Shown here: one piece after another, positions 1 through 5,502 of the stretch
Numbering within the stretch: position 1 is the stretch's first letter
Layout: each line of letters begins with the position of its first letter
Source: a virus
Virus record (IMG/VR): IMGVR_UViG_3300031972_001459
Span: 1-62,526 of that record
Direction: 5' to 3' (one strand)
DNA: 62,526 nucleotides
Position numbers and translations under genes: made by a program
The notes under the pieces: model-generated
The model's database searches: none
Told to the model about the DNA's origin: nothing
The model's input: only the letters and a program-made list of their open reading frames with translations

Positions 1-11
1 TGACTGATGAA

Positions 12-248
12 ATGTGCGAAGTGATCGCCACCGAAAAACAATGGGCTGACAACATTGGCGTTGTCCTCTTCCGCCATAGCGACATGCGTGCCGCTGCTGA
101 TTGGCAATTGGAGCAGGTTATTGAATGGATTAAGGAATGTCCAGACTGTTATGACCTTGATTTTCATTCCGAATCTCGAAGGATGATCGCAGACCTCAAA
201 CAAGCGATGCGCCCACAACAACAACATCAACAACTGGAGAACAACTGA
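12..248 (+). CDS. Small cyanophage protein, function unknown
   Basis: A 78-residue soluble protein that I cannot assign to a family. It has a helical middle (MRAAADWQLEQVIEWIKE) and a polar Gln/Asn-rich tail, QQQHQQLENN. That tail is the translation of the ribosome binding site of the next gene, whose ATG overlaps this stop codon (TGATG). The start at 12 gives the longest frame; a start further upstream cannot be excluded because the window begins here. It is the first visible member of a string of short genes that are spaced by the same binding-site sequence and probably transcribed together. The MRAA motif recurs in the protein at 9295-9561. Confidence 0.55.
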   Translation: MCEVIATEKQWADNIGVVLFRHSDMRAAADWQLEQVIEWIKECPDCYDLDFHSESRRMIADLKQAMRPQQQHQQLENN

Positions 249-547
249 TGCCTGAAAAAATCACACTTGAGCAAGTGCTTGAACTTGTCAGCTTCATGCA
301 GGCCCACAAAGGTGGCTGGAAGGTTCTGACTGTCCATGGTAATGTCTTTGGTGATGTCCATGGTGATGTCCATGGTGATGTCTTTGGTTATGTCCATGGT
401 GATGTCCATGGTACTGTCAGGGGTACTATCAATGGCCACAGGTGGGGGTCCGTTGAGACTCCCCAAGAGAATCTTGAGCGTTTAATCCTGAAGTCTGGAG
501 ATCAAGAACTAATTGAAGCATTTAATCAACTACAGGAGAACAATTAA
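248..547 (+). CDS. Small protein with G-D-V-H tetrapeptide repeats
   Basis: A 99-residue protein in three parts. Residues 1-28 are probably helical. Residues 29-65 are a run of about nine tandem tetrapeptides of the form G-(D/N/T/Y)-V-(H/F), broken only by conservative changes. A polar helical tail ends in QLQENN. The strict four-residue period with alternating Gly and Val suggests a stacked beta structure, but I do not recognise a named family. The start codon overlaps the previous stop (TGATG), so translation is probably coupled. The repeat is also visible in the DNA as 12-base units. Confidence 0.6.
   Translation: MPEKITLEQVLELVSFMQAHKGGWKVLTVHGNVFGDVHGDVHGDVFGYVHGDVHGTVRGTINGHRWGSVETPQENLERLILKSGDQELIEAFNQLQENN
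341..424 (+). repeat. Tandem 12-base repeat inside the GDVH gene
   Basis: About seven near-identical 12-base units based on GGTGATGTCCAT lie head to tail and encode the G-D-V-H repeats. Variation is mostly in the unit's second residue and in CAT versus TTT. The near identity at DNA level suggests recent expansion by slippage or unequal recombination. Confidence 0.8.
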
Positions 548-810
548 TGACTGAAACTTGGTATCTTTTGTACGGTGGCGATTCAGTAGACGGACGCGGA
601 CCGGGCGAATACGAAGGCCGAACCTGTAATGTCTTTGCTGCGGCCAAGCATTACATAAAAATCACCGATAACCCTTACTCAACAGGCTATGTCAAGGTGA
701 TTACTGACAAAGAAGTCGTTCAGTATTCCAGCATTCTTGGCTATAGCCCTGCTACCTCAGAACTAAAAGAAGCGATTAAACAACAACAACAGGAGAACAA
801 CAATGGTTGA
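547..810 (+). CDS. Small cyanophage protein, function unknown
   Basis: An 87-residue protein rich in Tyr and Gly near the N-terminus (TWYLLYGGDSVDGRGPGEYEG), consistent with a small compact beta-rich fold. The C-terminal helix ends in KQQQQENNNG, again the read-through of the next gene's binding site. The start is preceded by ACAGGAGAACAATTA, a good Shine-Dalgarno site at normal spacing. The end overlaps the next start by eight bases in another frame. No recognised domain. Confidence 0.6.
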   Translation: MTETWYLLYGGDSVDGRGPGEYEGRTCNVFAAAKHYIKITDNPYSTGYVKVITDKEVVQYSSILGYSPATSELKEAIKQQQQENNNG

Positions 811-1006
811 CCCACAACACCCGCTCACACCACCGAAAGAGCTAATCAACGCATGGCGAGCCGAAGGCTACCATCAGGATTACTGTGAGGCTGACGACTA
901 TCTTTATCACAAAATTGCCGAATGGGGATGGCAACAACGTAACGCCACTGTTCCTCAAGAACTGCGGGAATCCGCTGATCAAGAGCTGGAGGCGAAGCTA
1001 CGTTAA
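803..1006 (+). CDS. Small protein, probably shortened by a frameshift
   Basis: A 67-residue open frame starting from an ATG inside the end of the previous gene, with AGGAGAACAACA as binding site. It ends abruptly with EAKLR. In another frame, the bases from about 990 to 1053 encode a tail (LIEDFKETMRPQQQENN) that closely matches the tail of the protein at 12-248 (MIADLKQAMRPQQQ...ENN). That tail would join this protein after a one- or two-base change near 990-1000. I infer that this gene has suffered a recent frameshift and that its original product was about 82 residues. Function is unknown. Confidence 0.5.
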   Translation: MVDPQHPLTPPKELINAWRAEGYHQDYCEADDYLYHKIAEWGWQQRNATVPQELRESADQELEAKLR

Positions 1007-1056
1007 TTGAAGATTTCAAGGAAACAATGCGCCCACAACAACAGGAGAACAACTAA
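1007..1056 (+). other. Displaced C-terminal coding tail of the 803 gene
   Basis: Read in frame with the stop at 1054-1056, this stretch encodes an acidic helix followed by MRPQQQENN, the type of tail seen at the end of the protein at 12-248. It has no start codon of its own that would make a sensible gene. It also holds the AGGAGAACAAC binding site of the next gene at 1056. Confidence 0.5.
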
Positions 1057-1241
1057 TGAAACCCATGATTAATTTCCTCCGAGCATTCGACGAACTAGAC
1101 GAGGGAACCCAGTGCTGCTTTTTCTTTGTATTTATGTTCTGGTCGCTTTTCCTGCCTATTATCATATCCGCAGGTGTGGTCCATTTTAGTGACAAACTGA
1201 TCATCCAGAATCAACCAACCTGTGAAGAGATGGCACAATGA
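1056..1241 (+). CDS. Small single-pass membrane protein
   Basis: A 61-residue protein with one strongly hydrophobic segment at about residues 19-42 (CCFFFVFMFWSLFLPIIISA), flanked by charged residues, so a single-pass inner-membrane protein is likely. Family and function are not recognised. The start is preceded by CAACAACAGGAGAACAACTA, a full-length copy of the repeated binding site of this block, which strongly supports the chosen ATG. Small membrane proteins in phage early regions often act on the host envelope or on superinfection, but nothing here proves that. Confidence 0.6.
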   Translation: MKPMINFLRAFDELDEGTQCCFFFVFMFWSLFLPIIISAGVVHFSDKLIIQNQPTCEEMAQ

Positions 1242-1269
1242 CAGATAAAGAACAACAGGAGGACAACTA

Positions 1270-1539
1270 ATGACCTGGACTAACTACATTTTCAAACACC
1301 TCATTCCGGCCTGGTTTTATTCGTTTAAATGTAACTTCTATATGTGGAGTGATTTAATGGCCGGTGATTATGAAGGTTACGCTATATTGCCTGGTGATGA
1401 TCCTTACACTGAGTGTTATGAGTGGTTTTGGGCATCTCTCAGTATGGATGAAACCTATCCTAAGGAGTTCTTGGATGAACTCCAAGAGATAGTAGACATG
1501 ATTGATCAAAGCAAAATGACAAGAGAACAGCTCATCTAA
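1270..1539 (+). CDS. Small acidic protein, function unknown
   Basis: An 89-residue acidic, aromatic-rich protein (many Trp, Tyr and Phe near the N-terminus) ending in a helical stretch, DELQEIVDMIDQSKMTREQLI. The binding site GAACAACAGGAGGACAACTA directly precedes the ATG and is the fifth copy of the binding-site repeat. No family recognised. It is the last gene of the block that uses this signal; a sixth copy of the signal follows at about 1549 without a gene, just before the first promoter cassette. Confidence 0.6.
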   Translation: MTWTNYIFKHLIPAWFYSFKCNFYMWSDLMAGDYEGYAILPGDDPYTECYEWFWASLSMDETYPKEFLDELQEIVDMIDQSKMTREQLI

Positions 1540-1574
1540 GCAGTCAACCAACTGGAGGACAATTGAAGATTAAA

Positions 1575-1611
1575 GTTACTCACCTCCAATTGACCACTGT
1601 AGTGTAACCAC
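1575..1611 (+). promoter_or_regulatory. Early-type promoter cassette, copy 1
   Basis: First of 14 copies of the cassette GTTACTCACCTCC, about 16 bases, TATAGT-like box, GTAACCAC. Here the -10-like box is TGTAGT at 1598-1603. The start codon of the next gene is at 1623, so a transcript would have a leader of only about 12 bases, and no Shine-Dalgarno site is present. Confidence 0.65.
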
Positions 1612-1622
1612 GCAATCAACTC

Positions 1623-1964
1623 ATGACAATCACACAAACCAAGGCAGAGTTTCTAACAGAATCATTGATCGAAGTTCTTAACAATGACTGGAAAGTCTTG
1701 GCTGTTGAGAATGGACGTAACTTTCATTCTTATCTAACAATGGAAGTTGGTCGTAAGTACATCAAAGTGTGGCAATCAAAATGTTATGATGGTGTTGTCA
1801 GAGATGGTCGTAGTTGTTTTATGTTTGTAGATAAAGAGTCTGGTGCATGTTACAAACCAGCCAGTTATAAGGCACCAGCCAAAGGCATTCGTTTCTATAT
1901 CGATTTTCTGACTGATCACCCTGAAGTTATTGACCAATACGGCTCATTCCTTTATCTTCGTTGA
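1623..1964 (+). CDS. Conserved-type cyanophage early protein
   Basis: A 113-residue protein with an N-terminal helix followed by what looks like a beta-rich domain (aromatic and basic residues, YIKVWQSKCYDGVVRDGRSC) and a C-terminal helical part, IRFYIDFLTDHPEVIDQYG. The look is that of a small nucleic-acid or protein-binding phage protein, but I cannot name the family. It is driven by promoter cassette copy 1 with no Shine-Dalgarno site; the ATG at 1623 is the first one after the cassette. Its stop overlaps the next tiny gene (ATGA). Confidence 0.6.
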   Translation: MTITQTKAEFLTESLIEVLNNDWKVLAVENGRNFHSYLTMEVGRKYIKVWQSKCYDGVVRDGRSCFMFVDKESGACYKPASYKAPAKGIRFYIDFLTDHPEVIDQYGSFLYLR

Positions 1965-2038
1965 TGTTTATGTTCCGCTTCTTTTATTACATTGCCGTCG
2001 GGGCATTCTTTGTAACCATTATCAAACACTTTTCTTAA
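1964..2038 (+). CDS. 24-residue membrane peptide
   Basis: A very short open frame whose ATG overlaps the stop of the upstream gene (TGATG), encoding MFMFRFFYYIAVGAFFVTII and KHFS. Nearly the whole peptide is one hydrophobic helix with a basic end, as in other minimal phage membrane peptides. The coupled start and the clean transmembrane profile support it; its tiny size is the argument against. Confidence 0.35.
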   Translation: MFMFRFFYYIAVGAFFVTIIKHFS

Positions 2039-2043
2039 TTATC

Positions 2044-2247
2044 ATGGCACTTTCCGCAGTCACTGTATCACGTATTGCTGATGCACTCAAAGATGACATT
2101 ATCGAACACATTTACGCAAACGAGAAATATAACGAGGTTATGCGTCATTGTGTTCAAGAAGCATTAGACGCCAAAATGGGTGAGATGGATGAGGATCTAT
2201 ATTTTGACCTTGGTATGTGTTTATTCGAGAGAATTGAACTGAAATAG
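2044..2247 (+). CDS. Small helical protein, function unknown
   Basis: A 67-residue, mostly helical, acidic protein (SRIADALKDDIIEHIYANEK, then MRHCVQEALDAKMGEMDEDL). The ATG at 2044 is chosen because upstream in-frame codons would encode the membrane peptide's region in another reading frame and give an unlikely hydrophobic extension. It follows the 24-residue peptide by five bases and probably shares its transcript. No family recognised. Confidence 0.55.
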   Translation: MALSAVTVSRIADALKDDIIEHIYANEKYNEVMRHCVQEALDAKMGEMDEDLYFDLGMCLFERIELK

Positions 2248-2285
2248 AATTACTCACCTCCAAATGTCCCCTATAGTGTAACCAC
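2247..2285 (+). promoter_or_regulatory. Early-type promoter cassette, copy 2
   Basis: ATTACTCACCTCC, then TATAGT at 2272-2277 and GTAACCAC. It begins directly at the stop codon of the upstream gene. The next start codon is at 2299. Confidence 0.7.
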
Positions 2286-2298
2286 GCAATCAATTCAA

Positions 2299-2481
2299 AT
2301 GGAGTTTAGGATCATTGTTCCATCCGCTCGATATGAAGATGTAACCACAAATGATTTAGATCAAGCATGGCGTATTTGTTGTGATCTATCTGAAGAGTTT
2401 GGATATGCAGAAGTTAAACGTAATCTTTGTGGCCCTGAACCAATTCTAGGCTCTTTCACTAATGGTAAATCAGACAAATGA
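2299..2481 (+). CDS. Small cyanophage protein, function unknown
   Basis: A 60-residue soluble protein with a beta-strand-like start (MEFRIIVPSARYEDV) and a helix, LDQAWRICCDLSEEFGY. It starts 21 bases after the -10-like box of promoter cassette copy 2, again without a Shine-Dalgarno site. Its stop overlaps the start of the next small gene (ATGA). Confidence 0.55.
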   Translation: MEFRIIVPSARYEDVTTNDLDQAWRICCDLSEEFGYAEVKRNLCGPEPILGSFTNGKSDK

Positions 2482-2585
2482 TCTACAACATTGCATCAGA
2501 CATCAAGACCCACAAGATTGTGTGGATTGATTCAACAACACAGAAGGTAATGACTGCGGTTCAAGTATCAGCATCAACTCGCTAA
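2478..2585 (+). CDS. 35-residue protein, function unknown
   Basis: A short frame whose ATG overlaps the previous stop. It encodes MIYNIASDIKTHKIVWIDST followed by a short strand-like end. It has balanced composition and no membrane segment. The four-base overlap supports real, coupled translation. No family recognised. Confidence 0.4.
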   Translation: MIYNIASDIKTHKIVWIDSTTQKVMTAVQVSASTR

Positions 2586-2587
2586 TC

Positions 2588-2646
2588 TATGGGCATTTGT
2601 AATACAATTTCTGTGGTGGTTACAGTATTACAATGTAAGGCCCATA
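2588..2646 (+). other. Strong bipartite hairpin between genes
   Basis: An inverted repeat with two perfect stems: TATGGGC (2588-2594) pairs with GCCCATA (2640-2646), and inside it TTGTAATAC (2597-2605) pairs with GTATTACAA (2625-2633), with a 19-base loop. There is no T-run after it, so it is not a typical intrinsic terminator. It lies just before promoter cassette copy 3. It could be a structured small RNA or a processing or mRNA-stability element. A 28-codon frame from 2589 overlaps it, but the stem explains the sequence better. Confidence 0.55.
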
Positions 2647-2660
2647 TGGCGGACGACAAA

Positions 2661-2697
2661 GTTACTCACCTCTAAATGACCACTATAGTGTAACCCG
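2661..2697 (+). promoter_or_regulatory. Early-type promoter cassette, copy 3
   Basis: GTTACTCACCTCT with TATAGT at 2684-2689 and GTAACCCG. The start codon follows at 2707, only 17 bases after the -10-like box, so the leader is about 10 bases. Confidence 0.7.
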
Positions 2698-2706
2698 CCA
2701 ATCATT

Positions 2707-2868
2707 ATGACACTCACTGAAAGGAATCAACAACAATACGATCTCCGCCAGGAGATGTATCTAGCCCAACAAAAGGCAGAATTCTGTAAAGAACAGATTG
2801 CACGACTAAATATGGAATATCAAGCACAGTTTGAAACTCCTCTGTTTGAAGAAATGTTTGGCGGTTAA
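2707..2868 (+). CDS. Small helical protein, function unknown
   Basis: A 53-residue protein that looks like one long polar helix (QQQYDLRQEMYLAQQKAEFC) with a Phe-rich end, FETPLFEEMFGG. Coiled-coil or helical-hairpin character is likely. It starts directly downstream of promoter cassette copy 3. The next gene starts one base after its stop (TAATATG), so the two are probably co-translated. Confidence 0.5.
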   Translation: MTLTERNQQQYDLRQEMYLAQQKAEFCKEQIARLNMEYQAQFETPLFEEMFGG

Positions 2869-2869
2869 T

Positions 2870-3100
2870 ATGAAATTAGTTACTCTATTTCCACTGGTAA
2901 TCCTCCTCTCCTTTCCTGGAGCATTACCAGTTCAGGCATATCCTGAAACTGAACAGATTCTAGACCTAATCGAGAGATTGGGTTCTGTTTGTGATAAAAT
3001 ACCACTAGATGAACCATTCAAATATGACAACTGCGTTGATGAACAATTAGAACAAAAATTGGGACGCAATTTGTTTGAACTAGAATCCACTCCTAACTAA
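2870..3100 (+). CDS. Small exported protein with signal peptide
   Basis: A 76-residue protein with a textbook Sec signal peptide: MK, hydrophobic core LVTLFPLVILLSF, then a likely cleavage site after VQA at residue 23. The mature part of about 53 residues is acidic with two Cys (SVCDK and DNCVD) that could form a disulfide in the periplasm. The ATG at 2870 is preferred over an upstream in-frame start at 2831 because it gives the signal peptide at the true N-terminus and sits one base after the previous stop. Function is unknown; a role at the host envelope is an inference from export. Confidence 0.6.
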   Translation: MKLVTLFPLVILLSFPGALPVQAYPETEQILDLIERLGSVCDKIPLDEPFKYDNCVDEQLEQKLGRNLFELESTPN

Positions 3101-3120
3101 ATCAATTCTTCTTTTTTATT

Positions 3121-3330
3121 ATGGCACAAATCACTTACACCTTCCGAGTTCCTTACACTGTACCGACAGAAGCTGGAACTCGTTATATGAATGTCGAAGC
3201 AATGTATAATGATGAGGCAATGAGACTTGTTGAAGGTATGATACCAAACTCAAGTGCAACTTGGCCAACAATTGTAAGAGAACACAACAGTGATAATGAT
3301 AGAAAAGGGTTCTTATCTTGGCTTTTCTAG
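3121..3330 (+). CDS. Small protein, function unknown
   Basis: A 69-residue protein with strand-like N-terminus (AQITYTFRVPYTVPTEAGTR) and an aromatic C-terminus, KGFLSWLF. The start is preceded by an A/T-rich stretch and has no Shine-Dalgarno site. There is no own promoter cassette, so it is probably transcribed with the two genes before it from cassette copy 3. No family recognised. Confidence 0.5.
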   Translation: MAQITYTFRVPYTVPTEAGTRYMNVEAMYNDEAMRLVEGMIPNSSATWPTIVREHNSDNDRKGFLSWLF

Positions 3331-3368
3331 AATTACTCACCTCCAAATGTCCCCTATAGTGTAACCAC
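3331..3368 (+). promoter_or_regulatory. Early-type promoter cassette, copy 4
   Basis: ATTACTCACCTCC with TATAGT at 3355-3360 and GTAACCAC, starting directly at the stop of the previous gene. The next ATG is at 3380. Confidence 0.7.
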
Positions 3369-3379
3369 GCTTTTTGATT

Positions 3380-3688
3380 ATGTTTGTTTCTGAAATGACC
3401 TTCGCCACTATGAACCCTGAATTCAATGGTGCATATCTTGCAGTCGCAGGTGGTGATATGTCAACATCGAAACTATTTGATGGTAAGGCTGAAATGTATG
3501 CTTGGATCAATGACATGATTGAGTATCAGGGCTATCCTTATGTTGAAACAACTGTTCTTGATAACAGTGGTGTTGTAGATGGTAAATTGATCAGTAAAGT
3601 TGCAACATATATGTCATCAGAAGATTGTTATAAAGGTGGCATTATTGAGCCAGTATGTGGTAATTCAATCTACGCAACTTATCAGTGA
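3380..3688 (+). CDS. Small soluble protein, function unknown
   Basis: A 102-residue mixed alpha/beta protein (GAYLAVAGGDMSTSKLFDGK, then YAWINDMIEYQGYPYVETTV). The start ATG at 3380 is preferred over a TTG six bases upstream because of its position after cassette copy 4. It has no Shine-Dalgarno site. It is followed directly by cassette copy 5, so it is a single-gene transcription unit. No family recognised. Confidence 0.6.
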   Translation: MFVSEMTFATMNPEFNGAYLAVAGGDMSTSKLFDGKAEMYAWINDMIEYQGYPYVETTVLDNSGVVDGKLISKVATYMSSEDCYKGGIIEPVCGNSIYATYQ

Positions 3689-3692
3689 CAAA

Positions 3693-3729
3693 GTTACTCA
3701 CCTCCAAATGACCCCTATAGTGTAACCAC
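3693..3729 (+). promoter_or_regulatory. Early-type promoter cassette, copy 5
   Basis: GTTACTCACCTCC with TATAGT at 3716-3721 and GTAACCAC. The ATG at 3741 gives a leader of about 13 bases. This is one of the best-preserved copies. Confidence 0.75.
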
Positions 3730-3740
3730 ACAATCAACTC

Positions 3741-4025
3741 ATGACTTCAACCTATCAGACCACAATCGAAGATACAACTTACAATGGATGGAGTACCTGG
3801 GAAACTTGGAACGCAAGTCTTTGGATTGGTAATAGTGAGTTTTTGTATAATACTGCCAAGGCATGTGTCAAGTTCTGTACCGTTGATGATACCCCATATG
3901 ATGCATTTGTTCGTTGTATGAATAACAGTGAAAGATTTGCTACAGGTGATGGAGTTAAGTGGAATGATCCTCTAATCAACTATGATGAGATGAATGAAAT
4001 GATGAACGAACTCGCAGGAGATTGA
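3741..4025 (+). CDS. Small protein with NGW-x-TWETWN motif
   Basis: A 94-residue protein with the motif NGWSTWETWNASLWIGN near residues 15-31. A related motif, with NGW/TWETWN and a following W-I-N, recurs in small proteins of many phages and plasmids whose role is not known to me. The rest is helical with an acidic, Met- and Glu-rich end. It is a single-gene unit between cassette copies 5 and 6, with a start lacking a Shine-Dalgarno site. Confidence 0.6.
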   Translation: MTSTYQTTIEDTTYNGWSTWETWNASLWIGNSEFLYNTAKACVKFCTVDDTPYDAFVRCMNNSERFATGDGVKWNDPLINYDEMNEMMNELAGD

Positions 4026-4034
4026 TTCTACAGA

Positions 4035-4071
4035 GTTACTCACCTCCAAATGTCCCCTATAGTGTAACCAC
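4035..4071 (+). promoter_or_regulatory. Early-type promoter cassette, copy 6
   Basis: GTTACTCACCTCC with TATAGT at 4058-4063 and GTAACCAC; the next ATG is at 4083. Confidence 0.75.
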
Positions 4072-4082
4072 GTTTCTAAATC

Positions 4083-4340
4083 ATGTCTATCACCATCAAA
4101 TACGATTTTTTCTCTGATCATTCACTTACTGCAGTAGCAGAAGTATGTGAGATTGCAAATGTAACACCACTATCTGTCACATTCAATTCTACAATGCATG
4201 ACAATGTGGCAGTTGAGTTCAAGTCACATAGTGACGCAATCCTTTTCAGTGAGGTATATCTTGGATCAACAGATCCTTCTGATATTCGTGAGTATGTTGG
4301 TTCTGATACTCCTCTTGGAGAGGAAGTATATGGTGGTTAA
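4083..4340 (+). CDS. Small protein, paralogue of the 9896 gene
   Basis: An 85-residue protein with an N-terminal strand and helix, then VTPLSVTF, a variable loop, VEFKSHSDAILFSEVYLG and DPSDIREYVG. The protein at 9896-10126 has the same order of blocks (ITPLSI, ITFQSFDDIMTFCRGYYG, DEEIKEIYG), so the two are diverged paralogues, each behind its own promoter cassette. The fold looks like a small alpha/beta domain. Function is unknown. Confidence 0.6.
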   Translation: MSITIKYDFFSDHSLTAVAEVCEIANVTPLSVTFNSTMHDNVAVEFKSHSDAILFSEVYLGSTDPSDIREYVGSDTPLGEEVYGG

Positions 4341-4344
4341 TAAA

Positions 4345-4380
4345 GTTAGTAACCTCTAAAGTGTTTCTATAGTATAAGGT
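4345..4380 (+). promoter_or_regulatory. Degenerate promoter cassette, copy 7
   Basis: GTTAGTAACCTCTAAAG, with TATAGT at 4368-4373 followed by ATAAGG instead of GTAACC. It keeps the overall spacing and the -10-like box but has lost the TCACCTCC core and the GTAACCAC end. The next ATG is at 4393. Confidence 0.5.
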
Positions 4381-4392
4381 TCAGACAAACAA

Positions 4393-4656
4393 ATGACTTA
4401 TTCAAACCTCTCAAAAATCAAACCAAAGTTTCGTACTGAAGGTCAAATTACTGGTAATTGGGGAAAGAGTAAAGTGCGCACCAATGGTAACAGTGAATTA
4501 GGATATAGTACAAAGGAAAGTATCTCCACACCAGTTACAAAGAGTGAATATATTCAGAGAATGTATGAGGTATTAGATACAACGAGTGACCCTAAGATAC
4601 AGAGGTTTGCATATAATGAGATACGGAACTATTTGATACAAACTAATCAGTGGTGA
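4393..4656 (+). CDS. Small basic protein, function unknown
   Basis: An 87-residue protein with a polar, Gly/Ser/Lys-rich and probably disordered N-terminal half (QITGNWGKSKVRTNGNSELG) and a helical C-terminal half, KSEYIQRMYEVLDTTSDPKI. The basic disordered arm would suit nucleic-acid binding, but this is only an inference. It follows the degenerate cassette copy 7. Confidence 0.55.
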   Translation: MTYSNLSKIKPKFRTEGQITGNWGKSKVRTNGNSELGYSTKESISTPVTKSEYIQRMYEVLDTTSDPKIQRFAYNEIRNYLIQTNQW

Positions 4657-4660
4657 CAGA

Positions 4661-4697
4661 GTTACTCACCTCCAAATGTCCCCTATAGTGTAACCAC
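4661..4697 (+). promoter_or_regulatory. Early-type promoter cassette, copy 8
   Basis: GTTACTCACCTCC with TATAGT at 4684-4689 and GTAACCAC; the next ATG is at 4707. Confidence 0.75.
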
Positions 4698-4706
4698 TGA
4701 ATTATT

Positions 4707-4868
4707 ATGAAAGAATCTAAGTTTCTGATCTACGGTGAACATCATCGTACTAATGGTTGGACAATGAGAGATTGTCTCGCTTACATTGCTTCTAGTAAAG
4801 AGGAAGCAATTGCGACTTGTAATCGAATTCAACCACAATTTGTAATCCAATCTGTTATTGAAGAATGA
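4707..4868 (+). CDS. 53-residue alpha/beta protein, function unknown
   Basis: A short protein, strand-helix-strand in look (KFLIYGEHHRTNGWTM, AYIASSKEEAIATCNRIQ, FVIQSVIEE). It lies 17 bases after the -10-like box of cassette copy 8. Its stop overlaps the next start (ATGA), which supports the frame. Confidence 0.5.
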   Translation: MKESKFLIYGEHHRTNGWTMRDCLAYIASSKEEAIATCNRIQPQFVIQSVIEE

Positions 4869-5071
4869 ACTACAACAATTTTTGGGATAATGTGTTAAAA
4901 CAAGAGGAATGGAATGATGATCTGAAACGGTGGGAAAATGCTCATCCTGAGTATGAACCATTCAAGGAAGATTCTGATTCACAACGTCAACAAAATCTCT
5001 TAATTAGTCTAACACAGAATTACTCACCTTCAAATGTCTCCTATAGTGTAACCAACCAATCAACATCATGA
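4865..5071 (+). CDS. Small acidic protein running through a promoter
   Basis: A 68-residue frame coupled to the previous gene by an ATGA overlap. The first about 48 residues are charged and helical (Trp-, Glu- and Asp-rich). The last 20 residues (TQNYSPSNVSYSVTNQSTS) are simply the translation of promoter cassette copy 9, and the stop overlaps the next start codon. Either the real functional part is the first two thirds, or the cassette was inserted into, or evolved within, its end. Family unknown. Confidence 0.5.
   Translation: MNYNNFWDNVLKQEEWNDDLKRWENAHPEYEPFKEDSDSQRQQNLLISLTQNYSPSNVSYSVTNQSTS
5019..5055 (+). promoter_or_regulatory. Early-type promoter cassette, copy 9 (inside a coding end)
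   Basis: ATTACTCACCTTC with TATAGT at 5042-5047 and GTAACCAA. Unlike the other copies it lies inside the reading frame of the preceding gene. It drives the gene starting at 5068. Confidence 0.7.
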
Positions 5072-5409
5072 GAAAGATCGAAACCCAAATGAACACTGCC
5101 ATTCACAACCGTCAAGATTGGCAGTCAGGTAACACTATGGTGATACATTCTCACTGTAATGTATCAGGTAAGGTATCTCATGTGTTTCTTCACGGCAACA
5201 AGATTGCCGAGGTTGGTAATACTTTCGTGAGACTTATGGATGGCGGTTGGCAAAATGTTACCACTAAATCACGTCTAAATGCCATCCTAAGTGAGCATGG
5301 AGAATCAGGTGATTGTGTGTTTCAGAAAGATTTTCAGTGGTTCGTTCGTATGAACACTGTGGAAGGTTTAACGACCGTTCCTTTCTTTAACTCGATGAGG
5401 CTTGGTTGA
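5068..5409 (+). CDS. MRKIETQM family protein, first tandem copy
   Basis: A 113-residue protein that starts MRKIETQM and contains V-x-L-H-G-N-x-I-A, a D-G-G-(W/Y) turn, TTKSRLNA and FQKDFQWFV. The next gene encodes a diverged copy with the same blocks in the same order, so the two are a tandem duplication. Proteins with this opening are common in cyanophages, but their role is unknown. The duplicated unit includes the promoter cassette and the first eight codons, which are nearly identical at DNA level. Confidence 0.7.
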   Translation: MRKIETQMNTAIHNRQDWQSGNTMVIHSHCNVSGKVSHVFLHGNKIAEVGNTFVRLMDGGWQNVTTKSRLNAILSEHGESGDCVFQKDFQWFVRMNTVEGLTTVPFFNSMRLG

Positions 5410-5453
5410 TATTTGTCCTTTATTGTTTCTATATTATAATCAATGGTATTAAA

Positions 5454-5490
5454 GTTACTCACCTCCAAATGTCTCCTATAGTGTAACCAC
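5454..5490 (+). promoter_or_regulatory. Early-type promoter cassette, copy 10
   Basis: GTTACTCACCTCC with TATAGT at 5477-5482 and GTAACCAC. Just upstream, around 5435, a TATATTATAAT stretch could act as a second -10 region. The next ATG is at 5503. Confidence 0.75.
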
Positions 5491-5502
5491 ACAATCAACA
5501 TC

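Noticed and set aside
2589-2675. 28-codon frame in the hairpin region
   Set aside because: The paired stems account for the sequence, and the frame ends inside the promoter cassette.
2831-2869. Longer start for the exported protein
   Set aside because: It would put 13 residues before the signal peptide and lies inside the previous gene; the ATG at 2870 gives a standard signal sequence.
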